Assembly (NCBI GenBank): GCA_017613855.1
Contig: JAGACY010000480.1
Span: 1-5,165 of the forward strand
DNA: 5,165 nt
Source of the DNA: Pseudomonadota bacterium
GTDB taxonomy: Bacteria > Myxococcota > Bradymonadia > UBA4248
Direction: 5' to 3'
This document shows positions 1 to 4,995 of this stretch, piece by piece. The notes beneath the pieces are model-generated. The model made no database searches, was not told the DNA's origin, and saw only the letters and a list, made by a program, of their open reading frames with translations. The position numbers and the translations under genes are program-made. How positions within the stretch are numbered: position 1 is the stretch's first letter; every line of letters starts with the position of its first letter.

Positions 1-19
1 ACATGAGGTATAGTCAGAG

Positions 20-39
20 AGACGTTCCATGGAACGTCT
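20..39. other. Perfect 20-bp palindrome in repeat copy 1
   Basis: The half-site AGACGTTCCA is followed directly by its reverse complement, with no spacer. As RNA, a hairpin would need a loop around CCATGG and leave a stem of about 7 bp. A G-U and an A-U pair can extend the base on the plus-strand transcript. On the minus strand, the direction of the adjacent gene, no T-run follows, so a standard intrinsic terminator is not supported. A dimeric protein-binding site is an equally good reading. Confidence 0.6.
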
Positions 40-60
40 TTACATGAGGTATAGTCAGAG

Positions 61-80
61 AGACGTTCCATGGAACGTCT
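61..80. other. Perfect 20-bp palindrome in repeat copy 2
   Basis: Identical to the palindrome at 20-39 and spaced exactly 41 bp from it. Spacing near four helical turns would put both sites on about the same face of the DNA, which would suit cooperative binding. That functional reading is inference only. Confidence 0.6.
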
Positions 81-119
81 TTACAACATGAGGAGGATAG
101 AGGGGAAGGCGCGGTGCGT

Positions 120-1982
120 CTAGAACTCCAGCTCCTTGTAGATGCGGAGCATTTTATAAGCATGTGGAACGAGCCCGGAGATGCGGTCTTCGGCGGCTTC
201 GTAGTTGACTTCTACCACATTGGTTCGTCCGGCATTTTTGAGGAGGGTTTCGAATTCCTCCTGTGTATAGGGTTTGCGGTCGAGCGCGACATTGTGGTCA
301 GCGAGCATTTGGCGGAGTGCCTTAAACTGAGAGCGTGTGGTTGCAAACATTTTGAGGTCACGCTCGAGGTTGAGCTCTTCCATCCAATAGCTGGACTGGG
401 CGAGAAAACCGAGTTTTTTGGCGGCCTGTTTGAGAATGCCAAAATGCTGAGAATAGGTAATGCGGCCATCCTCGAGTGTTTGAACGGGATATTTGATATC
501 CTCGCCAAATTCGACGATGAAGATCTGGGTATGGAATGAAGTGAGTTTTGCGAGATTGCCCAGGAAACGGAGCGTTCCCGAATTGAGGATGAAATCTTCG
601 GGGGCATCGCACAAATTGAGTTTGTATTTAAAGATGAGCTGAACTGCATCGCCTTCGCCGATGAAAGTAATCTTGTTATTATCGGCGGCATGTGCCGGTT
701 TGAGCTCGCCGTCATCGGGGCGATCGTCGTCCTCTTCCTCTTCGTCCTCATCGCCGTCGAGAGACATTTTACGAACAGCAACCGAAGGAAGATTAGCTAC
801 AAACTCATCCGAATAGATGATGTCGTATTTTTCGCCTTCGAGGATATCGGCAATTTTTTCGATATCACCGGTGACGATTTTGAGATTTTCGATGGCTTTG
901 AGCACTTCGCGGAGATTGGCCGCCTGCCCTTCATCGGGTGTAAAAATCGTGTAAAGGATTTTGGTATCGGGGTAGTCTTTAGCGCATTTTTCGATAAATG
1001 CTCTGGCGGTATCGCCCTGTCCGCCGCCGACTTCGAGGATTTTGCACGATTCGCCGGTAATGGGAACATAGCGCGATATGACATCCTGAACCGCCTGGCC
1101 ATAACTGCGATTAGAGAGCACCGGATGAGGCTTGGCCAATAACGAAGAGAGACGTGCACACTGTTTATCGAGTTCGAGCGTTTCTTCGTCGATGGGGATG
1201 ATTTCGAGATGTGTTGGTTTGCAGCGAACCGGTTCTTCCCATTTTTCGAGGATATTGCCTTGTTCATCGACACGCGTTCGGACATGTTCGGTGACTTTTT
1301 CGTAGGGCATGGTCGAAATCAGATAGGGCGGCACACCAAACCGGCGACCTTTAAAGTTCCCGCAAGGTTCGGCAGACATTTTGACAGCCTGAACCGAACA
1401 ATGTGACCAAAGGGCAAGTGAAGCAGCTATGCGCAGTTCGGTGTCGGCAACAGGGGCTGCATCTTCTTCGGCAATAATTTCGGCAATTTCGCCGACGGAT
1501 TTGTCGCCCTTAATGTAACTCCAAACGCGGGATTCCCAGGCATCGAGGGAGATTTTCATGATGTTGTTCTGAGCCTGGCTGTCGAATGCATAAATGACAA
1601 TGGCCTTGGGATCGGTCTGATCCACGGAAATCCAGCGTGCCTGCGTCGGAAACATATCGTGCGTCTTTTTGGGCTCGTACTCATCATCGGGGAGCAGGCA
1701 GGCAAGTGTGCGGAAAATCGACAAAAACTCATTGAGCGTGTCACGCCCAAAAGTCTCGCCAAATTGATCCATCATGGCATCAGCCGATTGAGGTGTCCCA
1801 TTGAAGAACTCGAGAAAATCGACGAGATCCTCACTCATCTTGAGGATGTAACCATAGAGGTTATGGTAGACAAAAAAATCATCGCCATTTTGGAAATAGT
1901 CGATATGAGGCGTCAAAAATAGCGTTCCCTCATAGAGTGGGCTGTTATCGACCGTAGTTTCTGGAGTTTGCGTTTCTGCCAT
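120..1982 (-). CDS. PqqD-like/SAM-dependent methyltransferase fusion protein (MidA-like)
   Basis: A 620-residue protein, probably cytosolic: no signal peptide or membrane segment is visible. Residues about 17-98 resemble a PqqD-like winged-helix module (a pattern like LFLTP...FFVYHNLYGYILKMS followed by helices). Residues about 140-203 look like a second such module, with LDAWESRVWSYIKGDKSVGEIAEII. A Rossmann methyltransferase domain follows from about 285. Motif I is ILEVGGGQGDTA (315-326), and YDIIYSDEFVANLPS (386-400) matches the NE..DALP-type segment of MidA/NDUFAF7 methyltransferases. IFIVEFGED (487-495) and YSQHFGILKQAAKKLGF (510-526) match the later strand and helix of that family. A strongly acidic stretch (about 409-425) interrupts the fold. 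The start is fixed by the AAAGAGGT ribosome site 4 bp upstream; the stop is TAG. The methyltransferase fold is fairly sure. The MidA assignment is tentative and the substrate is unknown. PqqD-like domains often bind peptides in RiPP pathways, but no precursor or radical SAM gene is visible here. Confidence 0.85.
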   Translation of the reverse strand: MAETQTPETTVDNSPLYEGTLFLTPHIDYFQNGDDFFVYHNLYGYILKMSEDLVDFLEFFNGTPQSADAMMDQFGETFGRDTLNEFLSIFRTLACLLPDDEYEPKKTHDMFPTQARWISVDQTDPKAIVIYAFDSQAQNNIMKISLDAWESRVWSYIKGDKSVGEIAEIIAEEDAAPVADTELRIAASLALWSHCSVQAVKMSAEPCGNFKGRRFGVPPYLISTMPYEKVTEHVRTRVDEQGNILEKWEEPVRCKPTHLEIIPIDEETLELDKQCARLSSLLAKPHPVLSNRSYGQAVQDVISRYVPITGESCKILEVGGGQGDTARAFIEKCAKDYPDTKILYTIFTPDEGQAANLREVLKAIENLKIVTGDIEKIADILEGEKYDIIYSDEFVANLPSVAVRKMSLDGDEDEEEEDDDRPDDGELKPAHAADNNKITFIGEGDAVQLIFKYKLNLCDAPEDFILNSGTLRFLGNLAKLTSFHTQIFIVEFGEDIKYPVQTLEDGRITYSQHFGILKQAAKKLGFLAQSSYWMEELNLERDLKMFATTRSQFKALRQMLADHNVALDRKPYTQEEFETLLKNAGRTNVVEVNYEAAEDRISGLVPHAYKMLRIYKELEF

Positions 1983-1986
1983 GGGG

Positions 1987-1994
1987 ACCTCTTT
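1987..1994 (-). promoter_or_regulatory. Ribosome binding site of the methyltransferase-like gene
   Basis: Read on the minus strand, AAAGAGGT lies 4 bp (CCCC) before the ATG at 1982. It supports that start. The site sits only 2 bp downstream of the heptamer array at 1997-2028, so any transcript from farther upstream carries the array in its 5' leader. Confidence 0.75.
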
Positions 1995-1996
1995 TT

Positions 1997-2028
1997 AATT
2001 CGTAATTCGGAATGCGTAATGCGTAATT
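1997..2028 (+). repeat. Heptamer array (AATKCGN), four units plus AATT
   Basis: Units in order are AATTCGT, AATTCGG, AATGCGT, AATGCGT and a closing AATT. The array begins and ends with AATT, like the others in this window. It lies immediately upstream of the ribosome site of the minus-strand gene. Strand refers to the AATKCGN reading direction. Confidence 0.9.
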
Positions 2029-2060
2029 AAGGATGCAATTTTATGGGTGATTGCTTAATA
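2029..2060 (+). repeat. Diverged trailer of the heptamer element
   Basis: After the closing AATT, this stretch keeps GCAA, then GGTGA, then CTT and AAT-CG in the same order and near the same spacing as the trailers at 5028-5058 and 5091-5121. Only part of it matches, and the ACC/GGT dyad is lost. I read it as an old copy, with low certainty. Confidence 0.35.
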
Positions 2061-2084
2061 CGTAGGTTTGACGATACCTTTTTC

Positions 2085-2116
2085 AATGCGTAATTCGCAA
2101 TGCGCAATGCGCAATT
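2085..2116 (+). repeat. Heptamer array (AATKCGN), four units plus AATT
   Basis: Units are AATGCGT, AATTCGC, AATGCGC, AATGCGC and a closing AATT. The following bases to about 2150 include GTTGAAGATTG and GAATGCG. These weakly resemble the GGTGAAGTCTG segment and next-array start of the modules at the right end, so this may be another decayed array-plus-trailer copy. Confidence 0.85.
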
Positions 2117-2176
2117 ATGAACGCCTGCTTGTTGAAGATTGCAGAATGCGTTGAGAAGAAAATGATTAGTTTTTTT

Positions 2177-2206
2177 ACAAACGAATTTGTTCGCATCTAA
2201 CGATGC
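2177..2206 (-). terminator. Two small tandem hairpins after the FHA gene (possible weak terminator)
   Basis: Two perfect 5-bp stems with 4-nt loops lie 2 bp apart: GCATC/GATGC (2193-2206) and ACAAA/TTTGT (2177-2190). They begin 14 bp downstream of the FHA gene's stop. On the minus strand the second stem is followed by A-rich rather than T-rich sequence, so the classic intrinsic terminator signature is missing. They could instead protect the 3' end or be chance. Confidence 0.25.
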
Positions 2207-2220
2207 CTACATTTTAAAGA

Positions 2221-3483
2221 TCAATAAGTTTGTTTAATGAGCAGGAGTTGATTGCCAATGAGAATATAGGCAGATGTAGGAACCGTCATCGGCTTTTTGA
2301 GCCTTACAAAAGTTCCGTTGGAACTATTGAGGTCGGTCAAAATGGCATGGTCACCGGCCGGCTGCAGACTTGCATGAGTTCCGGAAACGAATCCGTCCTT
2401 CGAGAAGAGGATATTGGCATGCGTGCGACCGAGAGAGACCGAAGGCTGAGAGAGCCTGAATACACTGCCTTCGGAATAAGCGCCCATAATGACGCGCAAA
2501 TAGCCCCATCCATCGGACTCTTCACCTCCGAGCAGTTCAGTTGTTTCGGCGGTTCGGTTGGAGAGCAGTGCCTGAGAAGAATTCCCCATGGAAAGGCACA
2601 GCAATTCTTCGCCAATTCTAAAGATGTCGCCATCAAATAAATCCGTCGAGTCATCCGAGAGACGATAAAAAACGCCATTGAGGCTGTCGTTGTCTTCGAC
2701 CAGAACTCCCGACTCGGAACAATTCAAGCGCAGATGTTTTGGACTGACATAACGATCGGACGACAGCAGACGCGAGCTGGAATGTCCAATAATATTCTCA
2801 CCATCATTGAGAGGAATTCTCTCTCCCAACGTACCGTCATCATTAATATGGAACAGTACCCAGGTTGCAGTTTTTGCCAAGCCATCCGAATCGTACGAAC
2901 GGGATTTGACAAAGCTGAGCCGTTCTACACTCCTGCGCGGTCCAGATATTTCCTGATTATCGCGATTCGAATCGGCAGAGGAGTCGCCATTTTCATCATA
3001 TTTTGCGCCACAGCTCCCGCAGAATCGATGTCCGTCCTGAATGGTTGCACCACATTGAGCGCAAAAACGCTTGGCCGTTTTTCGCACACCTTCCGTTGTT
3101 TCTGTAGTTGATGGCGAAACAAGCACATCGACAGGAATGAATGTCGCATTGGATTCATCCAAAAGCGGCAGATCCTCAGTCGAGATGCGTTTTCTTCCTG
3201 TCTCTTTCAGCATTTGACGTTCATCGAGCGGCGAGAGGCTGATCTCACTCAAAGGCGCATTATGAGCGGGCATGCTTAAGCTTGCTTTCTCGATATCGTT
3301 GTCAGCCAGCCATGCATCGAGAGAAGCCGGTGCAGAAACGGCCGAAGGGGGGAGAATATCCGCGTCGAGCTCTTTGGCTTTCATGACGAGTGATGCGCTG
3401 ATGGGCGAACCACAAAACTGACAGTAACGGAAATTGTCTGCGTTCTCTTTTTTGCAATTTGGGCAAAGCATACATACATCCAT
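2221..3483 (-). CDS. Double zinc-ribbon, double FHA domain protein
   Basis: A 420-residue, probably cytosolic protein with no membrane segment. Zinc ribbon 1 uses C7, C10, C21 and C24 (CPNC and CQFC). A polar, probably disordered linker follows. Zinc ribbon 2 uses C141, C144, C155 and C158 (CAQC and CGSC). FHA domain 1 spans about 208-300, with IIGHSS (231-236), SPKH (247-250) and NG (269-270). FHA domain 2 spans about 328-418, with LGR (351-353), SGTH (367-370) and NSSNGT (386-391). FHA domains bind phosphothreonine peptides. Domain 2 keeps the usual Gly-Arg, Ser-x-x-His and Asn-Gly residues, whereas domain 1 has His234 where the phosphate-contacting Arg normally sits. A scaffold or reader role in Ser/Thr kinase signalling is likely, but the partner is unknown. 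The called ATG has no clear ribosome site. The ATG at 3471 would give a protein starting MLCPNC, a common start for this kind of zinc ribbon, and is a good alternative. The stop is TGA. Confidence 0.92.
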   Translation of the reverse strand: MDVCMLCPNCKKENADNFRYCQFCGSPISASLVMKAKELDADILPPSAVSAPASLDAWLADNDIEKASLSMPAHNAPLSEISLSPLDERQMLKETGRKRISTEDLPLLDESNATFIPVDVLVSPSTTETTEGVRKTAKRFCAQCGATIQDGHRFCGSCGAKYDENGDSSADSNRDNQEISGPRRSVERLSFVKSRSYDSDGLAKTATWVLFHINDDGTLGERIPLNDGENIIGHSSSRLLSSDRYVSPKHLRLNCSESGVLVEDNDSLNGVFYRLSDDSTDLFDGDIFRIGEELLCLSMGNSSQALLSNRTAETTELLGGEESDGWGYLRVIMGAYSEGSVFRLSQPSVSLGRTHANILFSKDGFVSGTHASLQPAGDHAILTDLNSSNGTFVRLKKPMTVPTSAYILIGNQLLLIKQTY

Positions 3484-3509
3484 ATAAAAGGACTAAAAAA
3501 ACAGCGACT

Positions 3510-3538
3510 ATCATTTCTCAAAGTCGGGAAATTGTCAA
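3510..3538 (-). promoter_or_regulatory. Sigma-70-type promoter of the FHA gene
   Basis: On the minus strand a consensus -35 box TTGACA (3533-3538) is followed after exactly 17 bp by AATGAT (3510-3515), a 4/6 match to the -10 consensus. Transcription would start near 3503, giving a leader of about 20 nt before the ATG at 3483. The -35 box lies only 2 bp from the heptamer array at 3541-3600, which therefore occupies the position of an UP element. Confidence 0.65.
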
Positions 3539-3540
3539 TC

Positions 3541-3600
3541 AATTCGCAATGTGCAATGCGCAATTTACAATGCGCAATGCGCAATTCGCAATGCGCAATT
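3541..3600 (+). repeat. Heptamer array of the AATKCGC type
   Basis: Eight heptamers plus a closing AATT: mostly AATGCGC and AATTCGC, with degenerate AATGTGC and AATTTAC. The seventh base is C in every unit. The internal AATT followed by TAC suggests two shorter arrays joined together. It is followed directly by a trailer beginning GAATGGCAATGCC. Confidence 0.9.
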
Positions 3601-3635
3601 GAATGGCAATGCCTAAGGTTGATTCTGAAGCTAAG
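3601..3635 (+). repeat. Trailer copy A of the heptamer element
   Basis: This copy follows the closing AATT of the array at 3541-3600. It shares GAATG-CAA--CCTAAGGTT and then TCTGAAGCTAA with the copy at 3760-3794. It also shares the order GAAT, CAA, CC, AAGGT and TCTGA with the copies downstream of ddl. It contains the small dyad CCT-A-AGG. Confidence 0.8.
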
Positions 3636-3650
3636 GGTGAATGCGTTTTT

Positions 3651-3759
3651 AATTCGTAATTCGTAATTCGTAATTCGTAATTCGTAATTCGTAATTCGTA
3701 ATTCGTAATTCGTAATTCGTAATTCGTAATTCGTAATTCGTAATTCGTAATTCGTAATT
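3651..3759 (+). repeat. 15 perfect tandem AATTCGT heptamers plus AATT
   Basis: Fifteen uninterrupted copies of AATTCGT end in AATT, with no substitution over 109 bp. Perfect identity implies recent expansion or active homogenisation, and such a tract should vary in copy number by slippage. Each 21-bp cycle places TAA in every plus-strand reading frame, while all minus-strand frames stay open. It lies between the two divergent promoters. Confidence 0.98.
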
Positions 3760-3794
3760 GAATGACAAAACCTAAGGTTAATCTCTGAAGCTAA
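3760..3794 (+). repeat. Trailer copy B of the heptamer element
   Basis: This copy follows the AATT that closes the 15-copy array. It contains AACCT-A-AGGTT, an 11-bp dyad, and then TCTGAAGCTAA. About 30 of its 35 positions match the trailer at 3601-3635. It ends 13 bp before the candidate -35 box of the rightward promoter. Confidence 0.8.
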
Positions 3795-3807
3795 AGAAAC
3801 CTGAGTT

Positions 3808-3837
3808 TTGCTATACCATTGTGAATTTCACAATAAT
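3808..3837 (+). promoter_or_regulatory. Candidate promoter for ddl
   Basis: TTGCTA (3808-3813, 4/6 to the -35 consensus) and AATAAT (3832-3837, 5/6 to the -10 consensus) are separated by 18 bp. Transcription would start near 3844, giving a leader of about 205 nt before the ddl ATG. The spacer is largely filled by a palindrome, which would suit repression. A promoter nearer the gene cannot be excluded; I see no better match there. Confidence 0.45.
3818..3834. promoter_or_regulatory. 17-bp palindromic operator-like site
   Basis: ATTGTGAATTTCACAAT is two perfect 8-bp arms around one central base. It overlaps the spacer and first -10 bases of the candidate ddl promoter. The TGTGA and TCACA halves recall CRP-family sites, but the spacing is 3 bp instead of 6, so a CRP site is not claimed. 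A related sequence, ACCATTGT then TTCACA, recurs at 4004-4022. Confidence 0.5.
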
Positions 3838-3861
3838 TACGCATTACGCATTACGCATTAA
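3835..3861 (-). repeat. Heptamer array in inverted orientation
   Basis: Read on the minus strand it is TTAATGCGT, two more AATGCGT units and a closing AATT. It is the only array in the window pointing this way. It overlaps the -10 box of the candidate ddl promoter, and its other end takes part in the hairpin at 3854-3868. Confidence 0.85.
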
Positions 3862-3868
3862 AAATGCG
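3854..3868 (+). other. Hairpin CGCATT/AATGCG
   Basis: A perfect 6-bp stem with an AAA loop, formed by the last unit of the inverted array and the sequence after it. It would lie close to the 5' end of a ddl transcript starting near 3844. No T-run follows. Confidence 0.45.
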
Positions 3869-3870
3869 AA

Positions 3871-3924
3871 GCGTATTGGCGCAGCCAATAGCTGAGCGTG
3901 CAAGGCGTATTGGCGCAGCCAATA
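3871..3924 (+). repeat. Paired 20-bp repeat, each copy a hairpin
   Basis: The 20-bp sequence GCGTATTGGCGCAGCCAATA occurs at 3871-3890 and again at 3905-3924, 34 bp apart. Each copy contains TATTGGC-GCA-GCCAATA, a perfect 7-bp stem with a 3-nt loop. Because both copies are self-complementary, they can also pair with each other to make one long hairpin with a 17-nt loop. Two alternative folds therefore exist in the presumed ddl leader. No U-tract follows, so a terminator is not supported. The pair also resembles REP-type intergenic palindromes. Confidence 0.8.
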
Positions 3925-3988
3925 GCCGGCGCTCCCCAAAACAGACAGTCGATCCCCATAAATTCATCCTGAAACGAATTTGGGTGTA

Positions 3989-4022
3989 TGTGAATACAAG
4001 TGAACCATTGTTTGTGTTCACA
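3989..4022 (+). promoter_or_regulatory. Inverted repeat upstream of ddl
   Basis: Arms TGTGAATACAA (3989-3999) and TTGTGTTCACA (4012-4022) match except for one position, which is a G-U pair in RNA, around a 12-nt loop. The repeat ends 13 bp before the ribosome site. It could act as DNA (operator) or RNA (leader hairpin). Its TGTGAA/TTCACA ends echo the palindrome at 3818-3834. Confidence 0.45.
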
Positions 4023-4035
4023 CATCGATTTGAAT

Positions 4036-4043
4036 AAAGGGAA
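4036..4043 (+). promoter_or_regulatory. Ribosome binding site of ddl
   Basis: AAAGGGAA lies 6 bp before the ATG at 4050. It is a moderate purine-rich match and supports this start. Confidence 0.6.
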
Positions 4044-4049
4044 TGAAAT

Positions 4050-4994
4050 ATGTCAAAAGCACCGAAAACCGTGGTATTGCTGGGTGGAGAAAGCGAAGAA
4101 CGAGAAATAAGCCTTCAGTCGGGTGGCTGTATTACAGATGCGCTTCGTTCGATTGGAATTGAGGTCGATACGTTTGACTGGCATCCCTCCAAAGTGCGTG
4201 AGTTTTTAGCCTGCGGATATGAACGCGTTTTTATTGCGCTGCATGGCGGAAGTGGTGAAAACGGAACGGTTCAGGCGATGCTCGATTTGGCGGGTATTCC
4301 CTATACGGGCATAGGGATGCGGACGGCATCCATTTGCATGGATAAAAATATTTCGAAAGTTATCATTTCGGCCAAAAGCGATGTGCCGGTCCCGACGTGT
4401 CTGACGCTGCCGGCTTCGGAAGCAAAAAAACAGCTTGAATCGGGCTCTTTTGATCGAAGCAGATTTGTAAAAGCTTTGGGTCTGCCTCTGATTGTCAAGC
4501 CGGCCAGGAATGGCTCAAGCGTCGGCGTAACCCTCGTCGAAAGCGAGGATATGCTCGAGGATGCGGTGCGTGCGGCATGCCTGTCGGACGATGAAATCAT
4601 CATGTTTGAGCAATACATTTCGGGGTATGAGCTGACCGTGGCGATGCTCAACGGGAAAGCACTCGGCGTCTGCCAAATCATTCCTAAGAATAAATTTTAC
4701 GATTACGATGCCAAGTACAACCGCAGTGACACTGAATATCTGACACCATCGTCACTCGGAGCCGATTTTGACGCCAAATTGTGCAAGTATGCCGAGCATG
4801 CCGCCGAAGCCTTGGAGTGCACTTCGGGCGTAGTCCGCATCGATTTTTTGGCGGATCGCAATCTGAAGCCGTATTTCCTCGAAGTCAACACCGTTCCGGG
4901 CATGACATCACACAGCCTGGTACCCAAGATTGCCAAACATGCGGGAATTGAATTTCCCGAACTATGCCGGATGATTCTCGAGATGGCACATTAG
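4050..4994 (+). CDS. ddl: D-alanine--D-alanine ligase
   Basis: A complete cytosolic ATP-grasp ligase of 314 residues, close to the roughly 306 of E. coli DdlB. It joins two D-alanines, using ATP, to make the dipeptide that ends the peptidoglycan stem. The N-terminal LLGGESEEREISLQSG carries Glu17, matching DdlB Glu15. ALHGGSGENG (64-72) follows. Lys150 in IVKP and the GSSVGV loop (155-160) match the ATP-binding lysine and Ser150. YDYDAKY (217-223) supplies the Tyr that marks D-Ala over D-lactate specificity. RIDF (263-266) matches Arg255 and Asp257. EVNTVPGMTSHSL (278-290) matches Glu270, Asn272, Gly276, Ser281 and Leu282. All key residues are present, so it should be active and of the vancomycin-sensitive type. 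It stands alone, divergent from the FHA gene, rather than inside a murC-ddl-ftsQ cluster. The stop is TAG, and a repeat array begins 2 bp later with no terminator. Confidence 0.97.
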   Translation: MSKAPKTVVLLGGESEEREISLQSGGCITDALRSIGIEVDTFDWHPSKVREFLACGYERVFIALHGGSGENGTVQAMLDLAGIPYTGIGMRTASICMDKNISKVIISAKSDVPVPTCLTLPASEAKKQLESGSFDRSRFVKALGLPLIVKPARNGSSVGVTLVESEDMLEDAVRAACLSDDEIIMFEQYISGYELTVAMLNGKALGVCQIIPKNKFYDYDAKYNRSDTEYLTPSSLGADFDAKLCKYAEHAAEALECTSGVVRIDFLADRNLKPYFLEVNTVPGMTSHSLVPKIAKHAGIEFPELCRMILEMAH

Positions 4995-4995
4995 C

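Larger units (their letters stand above)
1..82. repeat. 41-bp direct tandem repeat, two identical copies
   Basis: Two identical 41-bp units occupy 1-41 and 42-82, each beginning ACATGAGGTATAG and ending in a palindrome plus TTT. A third, degenerate start (ACATGAGG followed by AGGATAGAGG) appears at 86-103, so the array decays toward the gene at 120. The window begins exactly at a unit boundary, so more copies may lie to the left. The units lie just downstream of the stop codon of the minus-strand gene. They share no sequence with the heptamer arrays elsewhere in the window. Confidence 0.95.
3484..4049. other. 566-bp divergent intergenic region
   Basis: The region separates the leftward FHA gene from the rightward ddl gene. 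From left to right it holds the FHA promoter, an array ending in C (3541-3600) with its trailer, and a 15-copy perfect array (3651-3759) with its trailer. A candidate ddl promoter with an embedded palindrome (3808-3837) and an inverted array (3835-3861) follow. Then come three hairpins, a further inverted repeat at 3989-4022 and the ddl ribosome site. I see no credible protein gene: minus-strand open frames entering it are extensions of shadows of the FHA gene. No tRNA or known riboswitch is recognised. Confidence 0.8.

Noticed and set aside
20..80. Intrinsic terminators for the minus-strand gene
   Set aside because: The palindromes lack a loop and have no T-run on the minus strand. The short TTT follows on the opposite strand.
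114..539. Plus-strand open frame of 141 codons, and similar frames at 690-1142, 1209-1406 and 1659-1922
   Set aside because: All are antisense to the 620-residue methyltransferase-like gene, whose conserved motifs and ribosome site fix the coding strand.
2025..2080. Promoter for the methyltransferase-like gene (TAAAAT or TATTAA boxes)
   Set aside because: Reasonable -10-like boxes exist on the minus strand, but no acceptable -35 lies at 16-18 bp, so I did not call one.
3302..3584. Minus-strand open frames starting upstream of the FHA gene
   Set aside because: They are out-of-frame extensions of the FHA gene whose first residues come from the heptamer array. They have no domain or ribosome site.
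3818..3834. CRP binding site
   Set aside because: The halves TGTGA and TCACA are right but are separated by 3 bp rather than the 6 bp CRP needs, so it is kept only as an unassigned operator-like palindrome.
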